From Arachis hypogaea (Eukaryota > Streptophyta > Magnoliopsida > Fabales > Fabaceae), in NCBI RefSeq assembly GCF_003086295.3, contig NC_092048.1, positions 70,536,841 through 70,600,840 of the forward strand: 64,000 nt of DNA, written 5' to 3'. This document shows, in pieces, positions 10,491-21,187 of the stretch (its first letter is position 1; each line of letters opens with the position of its first letter). A program made the position numbers and the translations under genes. The notes beneath the pieces were generated by a model. It ran no database searches. It was not told where the DNA came from and saw only the letters and a list, made by a program, of their open reading frames with translations.

Positions 10491-11228
10491 ACACAACTTA
10501 TCCAGATCAGCGCCAATTATCTTATCTTTTCTTTTCTAATCCTAATTTCTTTTATCTTTTCTTCTTTCTTCTTCCTTTTCTTACTTTCTTCTTCTTCATC
10601 TCTTTAACTTCTCATCCCTCTTCACTTCCATTCTATTTCATCTAATTTATTTGGATACTTTCATTCATTGCATTATTTTCATTGGTGTTAGAAATTTATT
10701 TGGGTCATTATTTTCTATATTTTGCTTGTGGATTATTAAAGGAATTGTTTGACAATTATATATTACTTTTTAAAGGATTGCTTGTATGTTCAATTTAATA
10801 CATTCAATAACTTATTTACCATGCATGCTATGTGTTTGTGAAAACACCCGTATGGCATTGTGCACTATTTTTAGATTTCTTTTATTCTACTACTCTAAAT
10901 GCTTGCTTTTCACAAAACTCTTTTTATATTTTATTAATTAAATATAATTGTTATTCAAACATGTTAGTTTGAAAGACTTGGTAATCTAACTTGGACATGG
11001 AATGCTTGTTCTATGCTACTCATGTCTTTGCCAGCATGCCAATAAACATCTTGCATTTAATTGTCATCACATGCACTTGCTATATTTCCATTGATGAACT
11101 TTTCACATGTAGTCATGACCATGTGTTAACGTCATTCTTCTTTATTGTGCATTGATTACCACCTTTCCCGCTCTCTTCCTTGCTCTAACCCTTAGCTTTA
11201 AAAGTTACTTTCTTTTTTCCTTTTCAGG
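10491..11228 (+). other. Spacer before the ORF2 remnant of G, intron-like 3' half
   Basis: No gene. T-rich sequence ends in a pyrimidine tract and TTTTCAG at 11221-11227. With the donor at 9820 this would give an intron of 1,408 bp. The acceptor abuts the ATG of the ORF2 remnant. Confidence 0.5.
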
Positions 11229-11402
11229 ATGGCCACCAAGAAGGGTAAAGAGAAAGCTACTCCTAAACCACCGGCAAGAAAAAGAACAAAAAGAGCCCCA
11301 GCTGAGGAACCACAACCCCCGTCCACTTGCACATCTCAGCATGCACCGAGGACGGTGCAATCTTTAAGTGTGGGGAGGTCGATACCGATCTCCATGGGTT
11401 AG
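11229..11402 (+). pseudogene. 57-codon ORF2 remnant of element G
   Basis: Same sequence as 81-254: MATKKGKE basic start, then frame into former non-coding sequence, stop TAG 11400-11402. A PPT-like AAGTGTGGGGAGGT lies inside it at 11366-11379. It is a deletion derivative of the kind of ORF that is full length in element D (54392-53145). Confidence 0.6.
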
Positions 11403-12847
11403 TTATTTTCTTCTCAACACCAATGGTTTATTTTCCTTGTTAGTTGTTACATTTTCATGTTTGATTGCATATTTATTTGATTTTGTGCATATTTTACCAC
11501 CACTTGGTTAAAATAATATTTTCTTTTCCAAGAAATTATTTTATAATATTTCACTAATTTGAATTAAATTTTTTTGTTAAACTTGTTTGAAGAAATATTA
11601 TACTGGAACATGGATTAGAGCTCAAACACACAAAACCTGTGAGATTTTTGAGCCTATTTGAATTGGTTGCATCTTATCAACCAATAAATTTATTTTTGGT
11701 GTGTGTTGTTCTCTCTAAAATTGTGATCTTTGTCTTGCTTAATTCTATATTTCCATGGTTTAATGTATGCATGCACTTATATGATTGAGGCCTTTGTTTC
11801 ACTGAGCTTACATACCCATATGGCCATACCCCTTCATTATCCCTTGCGAACCAATTTTGAGCCTATTTTACCCCTTTGTTCTTTACTTTAGCTCATCACT
11901 AACTCTAAGCGGAAAACAATAATGTCCTTAATTTGAATCCTTGGTTAGCTTAGACTAGTGAGAGTGCTTATGATTTAAGTGTGGGAAAAGTGGGTTTGGA
12001 AACGTTTGGTTTAAGAATTGGGCATTGTATATCTTTATGAAAATGTGAAAGAAATGTTTAGGACATGTTCATGCATTCAATAATTTAATCATATGCATTG
12101 AGAAAATAAATAAATAAATAAATAAATAAGAGAAAAAGAAAAAAAAAGAAAAAAATAAAGGAGAAAAAGAAAAGAAAAAGAGCAAATAATAAAAAGGGGA
12201 CAAAATGCCCCAAAGTAAATAGTGAAAGCAATGCATATGTACTGTACTTGAAATTAGAATGCATGAATATATGGAAAACACGGTTAATAGATAGTTAGAT
12301 GTGGTATTATGATTACATGGATTGTCTAAAGATAGGTGAAAAGTTTAAGTTAATTAAGGATTCAGATTTTAGTCCACTTGGCCAAATACAATCCTACCTT
12401 GACCCTAACCCCATTACAACCCTTAAAAGACCTCTTGATATGTGTATTTGTGCATTAAATTTATGTTGATTGTTAAATGAAGAGTAAGCCTTAGAAAGCA
12501 AGATTAGTAGAGAATTGAGAGATCGAACCTTAAACACCTGAGTGATTAGAGTGCATACACTTCCAGTGAGGGTTCGATGCTCGATTCTTTGTTCCTGGCT
12601 TTCATGAGCTATCTTCTTCTTACAAGTTTACTTGTACTTTATTTTATAATTTGAATTAGTGAAATCCAGTTCATGTCTCTTCTTGGAAGATTTATTTACT
12701 TTTAACCAAGTAGGTAGAAACATTCTGCATGTAGTTGCATTCATATCGATAGGTTGCATTTTATACATTCTATCATTGCTCTTCACCCCTTTATAGCTTC
12801 TCTTGAGCTTAGCATTAAAACATGCTAATGTTTAAGTGTGGGAAGGT
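11403..12847 (+). other. 3' non-coding region and polypurine tract of G
   Basis: No gene. AT-rich, with an (AAAT)n run at 12103-12130. It ends in AAGTGTGGGAAGGT (12834-12847), the presumed plus-strand primer just before the 3' LTR. Parts resemble the corresponding regions of B (28692-30180) and D (51623-53120) in inverse orientation. Confidence 0.75.
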
Positions 12848-14314
12848 TGATAAACCACTATTTTACAATTTATCTTGTGCTCAATTGAGTGGATTTTATC
12901 AAGCCTTTACCCACTTATTCATAGAAATCGCATGTTTTACGTTTTCCTTCCTGATTTTGTGCTATGATTGAAAACATGTTTCTTTGACCTTAATTTTATT
13001 AATTTTGATCCCCTCTTATTACCATTCGATGCCTTGATATGTGTGTTAAGTGATTTCAGGGATTACAGGGCAGGAATGGCTTAGAGGATGGAAAGGAAGC
13101 ATGCAAAAGTGGAAGGAATACAAGAAACTGAAGGAACTGCTAAAGCTGTCCAGCCTGACCTCTTGGTACTAAATCGACCATAACTTGAGCTACATAGGTT
13201 TAAATGATGCGGTTTCAGTTGCGTTGGAAAGCTAACATCTGGGGCATCACAACGATATATAATTTGCCATAGCTTCCCTAAATCCAGGTGACGTGAACGC
13301 GTAAATCACGCGGACGCGTGACCTGGTAGAAACGCAATCCATGCAAACGCGTGGACGATGCTTCCGCGTCACTTTCCCGCGACCTGTACGTACCAGAATA
13401 CGCTGGAGGCGATTTTTGGGCTGTTTTTGATCCAGTTTTCGGCCTAGAAAACACAGATTAGAGGCTATAAAGTGGGAGAATGCATCCATTCATGAACATG
13501 TCTTCCATTATTCGCTTTTCATAATTTAGATGTAGTTTTTAGAGAGAGAGGTTATCTCCTCTCTCTTAGGATTTAGGATTAGGATTCCTCTTAAAGGATT
13601 TAGGATTATTTCTTCTCAATTTCCAGGTTTAATGTTCTTTTTATTTATTTTCTCAATTTTGTTTATGAACTCTTTATGTTTAGATTGATTTTCTATTTAA
13701 TATATTTTGAGGTATTTCAGATTTGACTTTGCTTTGTTTTATTTATCTAAATAATTTAGATTTTTCCCTTTTGGCTTTGGTTGATTAATTGGTAACTCTT
13801 GAGTTGTCAAACTCATCGTGATTGATAATTGTTATCTTTGCTGATTGATTTAAATTCCTATAACTCTAGTCTTTCCTTAGGAGTTGACTAGGACTTTAGG
13901 TGTTAAATTGATTTATCCACTTGACTTACCTTCATAGTTAGAGGTTGACTTAGTGGGGGCAAAATATGATTCTCATCACCATTGATAAGGATAATTAGGA
14001 TAGGACTTCTAATTTTTATACCGTGCTAAGAGTTTTATTAGCTATTGATATATTAATTCCTACAATCTATTTTTCCCATTCAAACCTTTTTCAAAAATCC
14101 AAAAATACTGTTTTCCATAACTAATAATAAGAATACCTCCCTGCAGTTCCTTGAGAAGATGACCCGAGGTTCAAATACTTCGGTTTATAAATTTTATTGG
14201 GTTTGTTACTTGTGACAACCAAAACTTTTGTACGAAAGGATTTTCTGTTGGTTTAGAAACTATACTTACAACGCGATTACTCTTATTCTTTACCGATAGA
14301 AAATCCATTCGTCA
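12848..14314 (+). repeat. 3' LTR of element G
   Basis: 1,467 bp, TGATAAACC to TCGTCA, followed directly by the ATGCC target duplication (14315-14319). TATAAAG at 13466-13472. Confidence 0.93.
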
Positions 14315-14319
14315 ATGCC

Positions 14320-14750
14320 AAAGGCTCTGAGCACCACTGATTGAAAAAATAAAAATGAAAAATCTGAACTCAAAGAGTTCCCCAGTCAGGTGCTTGTGTT
14401 GTTTCTGTGTCAAGTAAAGCTTTAGAGAAAATATTTAGAAGTCACGGCTAGACTCAAGGTGCAAAGTACCGAAGAAAAGATAAGAAAGAGCTGTGTTCAA
14501 GGAATAATTAGAGGTTAAAAAGGAAGAGAATTCATAATCTTATCCGAATTCTATCTCTAAAAGACTTTGACACTTCTACACTTCAAAGGATAGTGAGATG
14601 CCGAAACTGTTCAAGAACACAGTGTCATTTACCCCCACTCAGTGAATGGACAGGAGCTCAATTGAAAACTCAATTCTCTGACAATTTCATTCCACAATTT
14701 TATATTGTTTTAGTTGCTTGAGGAAAAGTAACCATTCAAGTTTGGTGTTG
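14320..14750 (+). mobile_element. Element F, 3' internal non-coding region, right part
   Basis: Resumes the F sequence cut at 6081. No gene. It ends in AGTTTGGTGTTG directly before the LTR, the same pre-LTR motif as in A1 (24271-24282), the presumed polypurine-tract equivalent. Confidence 0.7.
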
Positions 14751-15118
14751 TGATGCGTGAGCATCTTCTCTTTTTTTCTTGTTATTTTGGATATGAATTT
14801 ATTGAGTTTTTAGTGTTTGAAGCCTTTTTGAATGCTACTTTGAGTCGCATTGTAGATTAAGGCTTTATTTATTTCAGGAAAAATCCGGGCAAGTTTGGCA
14901 GAGTTTGTGCAGAAGAAGAAGGAAGAAATTTGTTGCTGCCAAGCTGGCGTTAAACGCCACTACTGAGCGTGTGGCGCTAAATGCCTCGTACCACGTGCAA
15001 GCTCTCTACTGAGCTTGCGCTAAACGCCAATGCTGGCATTTAGCATAGGAGATGTCGTAATTCATGCCCAGAATTAGAAACTATCGACGCTAAACGCCGA
15101 GCCTGGTGTTTTGCGCCA
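14751..15118 (+). repeat. 3' LTR of element F, left part
   Basis: Starts TGATGCGTGAGCATC. From about 14945 it carries palindromic words of the type GGCGTTAAACGCC, GGCGCTAAATGCC and GGCATTTAGC. Element A1 is inserted in this array at 15118. The LTR resumes at 25990. Confidence 0.75.
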
Positions 15119-16819
15119 TGATGAGCGGATAATTTATACACTTTTTGGCATTGTTTTTAGTATGTTTTTAGTAGAATCTAGTTACTTTTAGGGATGTTTT
15201 CATTAGTTTTTATGTTAAATTCACATTTCTGGACTTTACTATGAGTTTGTGTGTTTTTCTGTGATTTCAGGTATTTTCTGGCTGAAATTGAGGGACTTGA
15301 GCAAAAATCAGATTTAGAGGTTGAAGAAGGACTACTGATGCTGTTGGATTCTGACCTCCCTGCACTCAAAATGGATTTTATGGAGCTACAGAACTCAAAA
15401 TGGCGCGCTTCTACTTGCGTTGGAAAGTAGACATCCAGGGCTTTCCACCAATATATAATAGTCCATACTTTGCTCAAGTTTAGACGACGCAAACTGGCAT
15501 TCAACGCCAGCTCTCTGCCCAATTCTGGCGTCCAGCGCCAGAAACAAGTTGCAAAGTGGAGTTCAACGCCCAAAATGGCACAAAAGCTGGCATTCAACTC
15601 CAAGAATGACCTCTCCACGTGTAGACTTCAAGCTCAGCCCATGCACACACCAAGTGGGCCCCGGAAGTAGATTTATGCATCAATTACTTACTTCTGTAAA
15701 CCCTAGTAGCTAGTTTATTGTAAATAGGACTTCTTATTATTGTATTTGAACATCTTCGGATCATCTTTGGCGCCTGGTTCTTAGATCAGAGGGGCTGGCC
15801 ATTCGGCCATGCCTGAACCTTTTACTTATGTATTTTCAACGGTAGAGTTTCTACACTCCATAGATTAAGGTGTGGAGCTCTGCTGTTCCTCAAAGATTAA
15901 TGCAAAGTACTACTGTTTTTCTATTCAATTCAACTTATTCCGCTTCTAAGATATTCATTCGCACTTCAACTTGAATGTGATGAACGTGACAATCATCATC
16001 ATTCCCTATGAACGCGTGCCTGACAACCACTTCCGTTCTACCTTAGATTGAATGAGTATCTCTTGGATCTCTTAACAGAATCTTCGTGGTATAAGCTAGA
16101 TTGATGGCGGCATTCATGAGAGTCCGGAAAGTCTAAACCTTGTCTGTGCTATTCCGAGTAGGACTCTGGGATTGAATGACTGTGACGTACTTCAAACTTG
16201 CGATTGCTGGGGGTAGTGACAGACGCAAAAGGAGGGTGAATCCTATTCCAGCATGATCGAGAACCTCAGATGATTAGCCGTACTGTGACAGAGCATCTGG
16301 ACCATTTTCACAAGAGGATGGGATGCAGCCATTGGCAAGGGTGATGCCTCCAGACGATTAGCCATGCAGTGACAGCGCATCGGACCATTTTCCAGAGAGG
16401 ATCAAAAGTAGCCATTGACGAAGGTGATATCCTTACATAAAGCCAGCCATAGAAAGGAGTAAGACTGATTGGATGAAGACAGCAGGAAAGCAGAGGTTCA
16501 GAGGAACGAAAGCATCTCTACACGCTTATCTGAAATTCTCACCAATGATCTACATAAGTATTTCTATCCTTGTTTTCTTCTCAATTTTCGAAAACTCCAT
16601 AACTATTTTATATCTTCCTGACTGAGATTTACAAGATGACCATAGCTTGCTTCATACCAACAATCTCCTTGGGATCGACCCTTACTCACGTAAGGTTTAT
16701 TACTTGGACGACCCAGTGCACTTGCTGGTTAGTTGTATCGAAGTTGTGATAGATTATGAATTAAGATTAGAGCACCAAGTCTTTGGAGCCATTACCAGAG
16801 ATCACAATTTCGTGCATCA
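15119..16819 (+). repeat. 5' LTR of element A1
   Basis: TGATGAGCGG start, CGTGCATCA end. Upstream of the promoter it holds GGCATTCAACGCCA/TGGCGTCCAGCGCCA words (about 15489-15605). The TATA position is mutated here (TATTGTAAATAGG near 15716), while the 3' LTR has TATTATAAATAGG. Short open frames in the LTR are not genes. Confidence 0.92.
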
Positions 16820-16825
16820 AGTTTT

Positions 16826-16843
16826 TGGCGCCATTGCCGGGGA
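16826..16843 (+). other. Primer-binding site of A1 (tRNA-Asp type)
   Basis: TGGCGCCATTGCCGGGGA, 6 bp after the LTR end, with one mismatch to the tRNA-Asp complement. A decayed PBS-like copy lies about 42 bp upstream, inside the LTR. Confidence 0.82.
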
Positions 16844-16879
16844 TTGTTTGAGTTTGGACAACTGACGGTTCATCTTGTT

Positions 16880-18600
16880 GCTCAGATTAGGTAATTTTCT
16901 TTTTGTTTTATTTTAAAAAAGTTTTTAAAAATCTTTCAAAAATTTCTCCTTTGTTTTCGAAAAAAAAAATTTTAAATAAAAATGTTTTCAAAAATATATT
17001 TTTTCTTCAGAATTTTTAAGAATGAATTCTAGTGTTTCATGAAGCATGTTGAAGCCTGGCTGGCTGTAAAGCCATGTCTAATTCTTCTGGATAGGGCATG
17101 TTAGGCGTGTCATGTCTTAGTTACATACTAAAGCTTGACTGGCTATTAAGCCATGCCTGACCCTTTGATTGGATCTTTAGACTAAAGAGCATAAGATTCC
17201 TGGAATTCATATTAAAAATTTTGGAATCCTTATTTTTCTTTTTTAAAATGATTTTCGAAAAAAAAATTTAATTAAAAGAAAATACAAAAAAATCATAAAA
17301 TCATAAAATTCAAAAATATTTCATGTTTCTTGTTTGAGTCTTGAGTCAAGTTGAAAGTTTGGTATCAATTGCATATTCATCTTGTATTTTTCAAAAATTC
17401 ATGCATTCATAGTGTTCTTCATGATCTTCAAGTTGTTCTTGGTAAGTCTTCTTGTTTGATCTTGATGTTTTCTTGTTTTGCATCTTTTCTTGTTTTTCAT
17501 ATGCATTCTTGCATCCATAGAGTCTAAACATGAAAGATTTCTAAGTTTGGTGTCTTGCATGTTTTCTTTGCATATAAAAATTTTCAAAAATATGTTCTTG
17601 GTGTTCATCTTGACATTTAAAGTGTTCTTGGTGTTCATCTTAACATTCATAGCATTCTTGCATGCATTCATTGTTTTGATCTAAAAATTTTCATGCATTG
17701 CATCATTTTGTTGTTTTTCTCTCTCATCATAAAAAAATTCAAAAATAAAAAAAATATCTTTCCCTTTTTCAGTCATAAATTTCGAAAATTTGAGTTGACT
17801 TTTTCAAAACTTTTTAAAATCTAGTTGTTTTTATGAGTCAAATCAAATTTTCAATTTAAAAATCTTATCTTTTTCAAAATCTTTTTCAAAAAATCAAATC
17901 TTTTTCATTTTTCTTATTTATTTTCGAAAATTTTAAAAATATTTTTTAAAAATCTTTTTCTTAATTTTATCTCATAATTTTCGAAAATAACATCATCAAT
18001 TAATGTTTTGATTCAAAAATTTCAAGTTTGTTACTTACTTGTTAAGAAAGATTCAAACTTTAAGTTCTAGAATCATATCTTGTGATTTCTTGTGAATCAA
18101 GTCATTAATTGTGATTTTAAAAATCAAACCTTTTTCAAAACTAATTTCAATCATATCTTTTCAAAAATATCTTCTTATCATATCTTTTTCAAAAACTTGA
18201 TTTCAAAATATCTTTTCTAACTTCCTAACTCCTTATCTTTTCAAAATTTGTTTCAACTAACTAACTAACTTTTTGTTTGTTTCTTATCTTTTTCAAAACT
18301 ACCTAACTAACTCTCTCTCTCTCTAATTTTCGAAAATATCTCTCCTCTTTTTCAAAATTTCTTTTTAAATTAACTAATTATTTTAACTTTTGATTTTAAA
18401 ATTTCAAAAATCACTAACCCTTTTTCAAAAATAATTTTCGAAAATCCTTCTCCCTCATCTCCTTCTAATTATTTATTCATCTACTAACACTTCTCTTCAT
18501 CTCACATCACTGCTCCTATCCTTACCCTTGTGTTTGAATTCTTCATTCTTCTTCACCCCTATTCCTTTTCTTCTTCTACTAACAATAAGGAACCTCTTTA
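16880..18600 (+). other. AT-rich leader of A1
   Basis: No gene. Long T-rich leader built of TTTTTCAAAA and TTTTCGAAAA words, with AAGTTTGGTGT-type motifs at 17349 and 17541, a (CT)n run at 18311-18324 and conserved blocks (GACTGGCTATTAAGCCATG-like) near 17080 and 17140. It is homologous throughout to 60914-62772 in element A3. Confidence 0.8.
18311..18324 (+). repeat. (CT)n microsatellite in the A1 leader
   Basis: Seven CT units. A shorter run is at the same place in A3 (about 62427-62436). Confidence 0.8.
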
Positions 18601-18648
18601 CTGTGACATAGAGGATTTCTCTTCTTTTCTTGTTCTCTTCTCTTTCTT

Positions 18649-20979
18649 ATGAGCAGGAACAAGGAAAAAGGCATTCTTGTTGAAGCTGATCCAGAACCTG
18701 AAAGGACTCTGAAGAGGAAACTAAAAGAAGCTAAATTACAACAATCCAGAGACAACCTTATTGAAAATTTCGAACAAGTAAAGGAGATGGCAGCCGAACC
18801 CAACAACAATAATGCAAGGAGGATGCTTGGTGACTTTACTGCACCAAATTCCAATTTACATGGAAGAAGCATCTCCATCCCTACCATCGAAGCAAACAAT
18901 TTTGAGCTGAAACCTCAGCTAGTTTCTCTGATGCAGCAGAACTGCAAGTTTCATGGACTTCCATCTGAAGATCTTTTTCAGTTCTTAACTGAATTCTTGC
19001 AGATCTGTGATACTGTTAAGAATAATGGAGTAGATCCTGAAGTCTACAGGCTCATGCTTTTCCCTTTTGCTGTAAGAGACAGAGCTAGAATATGGTTGGA
19101 CTCTCAACCCAAAGACAGCCTGAACTCTTGGGATAAGCTGGTCACGGCTTTCTTAGCCAAGTTCTTTCCTCCTCAAAAGCTGAGCAAGCTTAGAGTGGAT
19201 GTTCTAACCTTCAGACAGAAGGAAGGTGAATCCCTCTATGAAGCTTGGGAGAGATACAAGCAACTGACCAAAAAGTATCCTTCTGACATGCTTTCAGAAT
19301 GGACCATCCTGGATATATTCTATGATGGTTTATCTGAGCTATCAAAGATGTCATTGGACACTTCTGCAGGTGGATCCATTCACCTAAAGAAAACGCCTGC
19401 AGAAGCTCAAGAACTCATTGACATGGTTGCTAATAATCAGTTCATGTACACTTCTGAGAGGAATCCTGTAAGTAATGGGATGCCTATGAAGAAAGGAGTT
19501 CTTGAAATTGATACTCTGAATGCCATATTGGCTCAGAATAAAATATTGACTCAGCAAGTCAATATGATTTCTCAGAGTCTGAATGGAATACAAGCTGCAT
19601 CCAACAGTACTCAAGAGGCATCTTCTGAAGAAGAAGCTTATGATCCTGAAAACCCTGCAATAGCAGAGGTAAATTATATGGGTGAACCTTATGGAAACAC
19701 CTATAACCCATCATGGAGAAATCATCCAAATTTCTCATGTAAGGATCAAAAGCCTCAACAAGGCTTTAATAATGGTGGAAGAAACAGGTTTAACAATAGT
19801 AAACCTTTTCCATCGTCCACTCAGCAACAGACAGAGAACTCTGAACAAAATACCTCTAATTTAGCAAACTTAGTCTCTGATCTATCTAAGGCCACTGTAA
19901 GTTTCATGAATAAAACAAGGTCTTCCATTAGAAATTTGGAAGCACAAGTGGGCCTGCTGAGTAAAAGGATCACTGAAATCCCTCCTAGTACTCTCCCAAG
20001 CAATACAGAAGAAAATCCAAAAGGAGAGTGCAAGGACATTGAATTAATCACCATGGCCGAACCTGTGAAGGAAGGAGAGGACGTGAATCCCAAGGAGGAA
20101 GACCTCCTGGGACATCCAGTGATCAATAAGGAGCTTCCCTCTGAGGAACCAAAAGAATCTGAGGCTCAACTAGAGACCATAGAGATTCCATTAAACCTCC
20201 TTATGCCATTCATGAGCTCTGATGAGTATTCCTCTTCTGAAGAGAATGAGGATGTCACTGAGGAGCAAGTCACCAAGTACCTTGGTGCAATCATGAAGCT
20301 CAATGCCAAATTATTTGGCATTGAAACTTGGGAAGATGAACCTCCCTTGTTCACCAATGAACTAAGTGATATGGATCAACTGACATTGCCTCAGAAGAAA
20401 CAGGATCCTGGAAAGTTCGTAATACCTTGTACCATAGGCACTATGATCTTCAAGGCTCTGTGTGACCTCGGTTCAGGAATAAACCTCATGCCCCTCTCTG
20501 TAATAGAGAAACTGGGAATCTTTGGGGTGCAAGCCACTAAAATCTCATTAGAGATGACAGATAATTCAAGAAAACAGGCTTATGGACAAGTAGAGGACGT
20601 GTTAGTAAAGGTTAAAGGCCTTTATATCCCTGCTGATTTCATAGTCCTAGATACCGGGAAGGATGAGGATGAATTCATCATCCTTGGAAGACCCTTCCTA
20701 GCCACAGCAAAAGCTGTGATTGATGTGGACAGAGGAGAATTGATCCTTCAATTAAATGAGGACAACCTTGTGTTTAAAACTCAAGGATCTCTCTCTGTAC
20801 CCATGGAGAGGAAGCACAGTAAGCTTCTCTCATTGCAGAGTCAACCAGAGCCCCCACAGTCAAACTCTAAGTTTGGTGTTGGGAGGCCACAACCAAACTC
20901 TAAGTTTGGTGTTGAACTCCCATATCCAAACTCTAAGTTTGGTGTTGGGAAGTCTCAACAATGCTCTGAACATCTGTGA
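18649..20979 (+). CDS. Gag-protease polyprotein of element A1
   Basis: Uninterrupted 776-codon ORF starting ATG 18649-18651. Residues about 85-230 form a retrotransposon gag domain (FHGLPSEDLFQFLTEFL, RARIWLDSQP, WERYKQLTKKYP). Residues about 250-560 are a polar linker, and I see no CCHC zinc knuckle. Residues about 585-715 are an aspartic protease with active-site DLGSG at 606-610 (Athila-type DLG in place of DTG) and ILGRPF at 678-683. The C-terminus repeats SKFGV three times, encoded by the PPT-like CTAAGTTTGGTGTTG words at 20861-20947. Nothing follows in frame, so the RT and integrase of an autonomous relative are missing. The intact frame suggests recent activity or selection. The same ORF is open in A3 (62773 to window end). 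Gag would form the particle and protease would process it, assuming RT and integrase are supplied in trans. Confidence 0.9.
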   Translation: MSRNKEKGILVEADPEPERTLKRKLKEAKLQQSRDNLIENFEQVKEMAAEPNNNNARRMLGDFTAPNSNLHGRSISIPTIEANNFELKPQLVSLMQQNCKFHGLPSEDLFQFLTEFLQICDTVKNNGVDPEVYRLMLFPFAVRDRARIWLDSQPKDSLNSWDKLVTAFLAKFFPPQKLSKLRVDVLTFRQKEGESLYEAWERYKQLTKKYPSDMLSEWTILDIFYDGLSELSKMSLDTSAGGSIHLKKTPAEAQELIDMVANNQFMYTSERNPVSNGMPMKKGVLEIDTLNAILAQNKILTQQVNMISQSLNGIQAASNSTQEASSEEEAYDPENPAIAEVNYMGEPYGNTYNPSWRNHPNFSCKDQKPQQGFNNGGRNRFNNSKPFPSSTQQQTENSEQNTSNLANLVSDLSKATVSFMNKTRSSIRNLEAQVGLLSKRITEIPPSTLPSNTEENPKGECKDIELITMAEPVKEGEDVNPKEEDLLGHPVINKELPSEEPKESEAQLETIEIPLNLLMPFMSSDEYSSSEENEDVTEEQVTKYLGAIMKLNAKLFGIETWEDEPPLFTNELSDMDQLTLPQKKQDPGKFVIPCTIGTMIFKALCDLGSGINLMPLSVIEKLGIFGVQATKISLEMTDNSRKQAYGQVEDVLVKVKGLYIPADFIVLDTGKDEDEFIILGRPFLATAKAVIDVDRGELILQLNEDNLVFKTQGSLSVPMERKHSKLLSLQSQPEPPQSNSKFGVGRPQPNSKFGVELPYPNSKFGVGKSQQCSEHL

Positions 20980-21028
20980 GGCTCCATGAGAGCCCACTGT
21001 CAAGCTATTGACATTAAAGAAGCACTTG

Positions 21029-21044
21029 TTGGGAGGCAACCCAA
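21029..21044 (+). promoter_or_regulatory. Post-gag hairpin of A1
   Basis: TTGGGAGGCAACCCAA, a self-complementary word 50 bp after the gag-protease stop, preceded by TTAAAGAAGCACTTG. The same block follows the coding part of G, B and D. Here no GTAAG donor follows. Confidence 0.5.
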
Positions 21045-21187
21045 TTTTTATTTATCTAATTTTATTTTTCTTGTTCTTTCATGTTTTATTAGGTTCATGA
21101 TCATGTGGAGTCACAAAATAAATATAAAAATTGAAAATGGAATAAAAAATAGCAGAAGAAAAATCACACCCTGGAGGAAGACCTTAC

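Larger units (their letters stand above)
6082..14314 (+). mobile_element. Complete non-autonomous LTR retrotransposon, element G
   Basis: 8,233 bp bounded by two LTRs of 1,472 and 1,467 bp that start TGATAAACCACTATTTTA and end TCGTCA. It is flanked by the perfect 5-bp duplication ATGCC (6077-6081 and 14315-14319). A tRNA-Asp-type primer site follows the 5' LTR and a purine-rich tract precedes the 3' LTR. The internal region has one frameshifted gag-like ORF (8182-9749) and a 57-codon ORF2 remnant (11229-11402). No protease, RT, RNase H or integrase motif is visible, so it must use enzymes from another element. It shares LTR start, post-ORF hairpin and 3' region with elements B and D. Confidence 0.93.

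Noticed and set aside
10354..10539. Short open frames in the CpG-rich block of G (also 9995-10301 minus)
   Set aside because: They are low-complexity by-products of the repeated CGCGT words and differ in every frame.
15178..15618. 146-codon minus-strand frame in the A LTR, repeated at 24342-24782 and partly at 59295-59660
   Set aside because: It lies wholly inside the LTR, over the promoter and palindromic words, and it is broken in the third copy. Conservation is explained by the LTR itself.
16647..16865. Short plus-strand frames at LTR ends (also 25812-26048 and 60701-60964)
   Set aside because: They cross the LTR-primer-site boundary and owe their similarity to LTR sequence.
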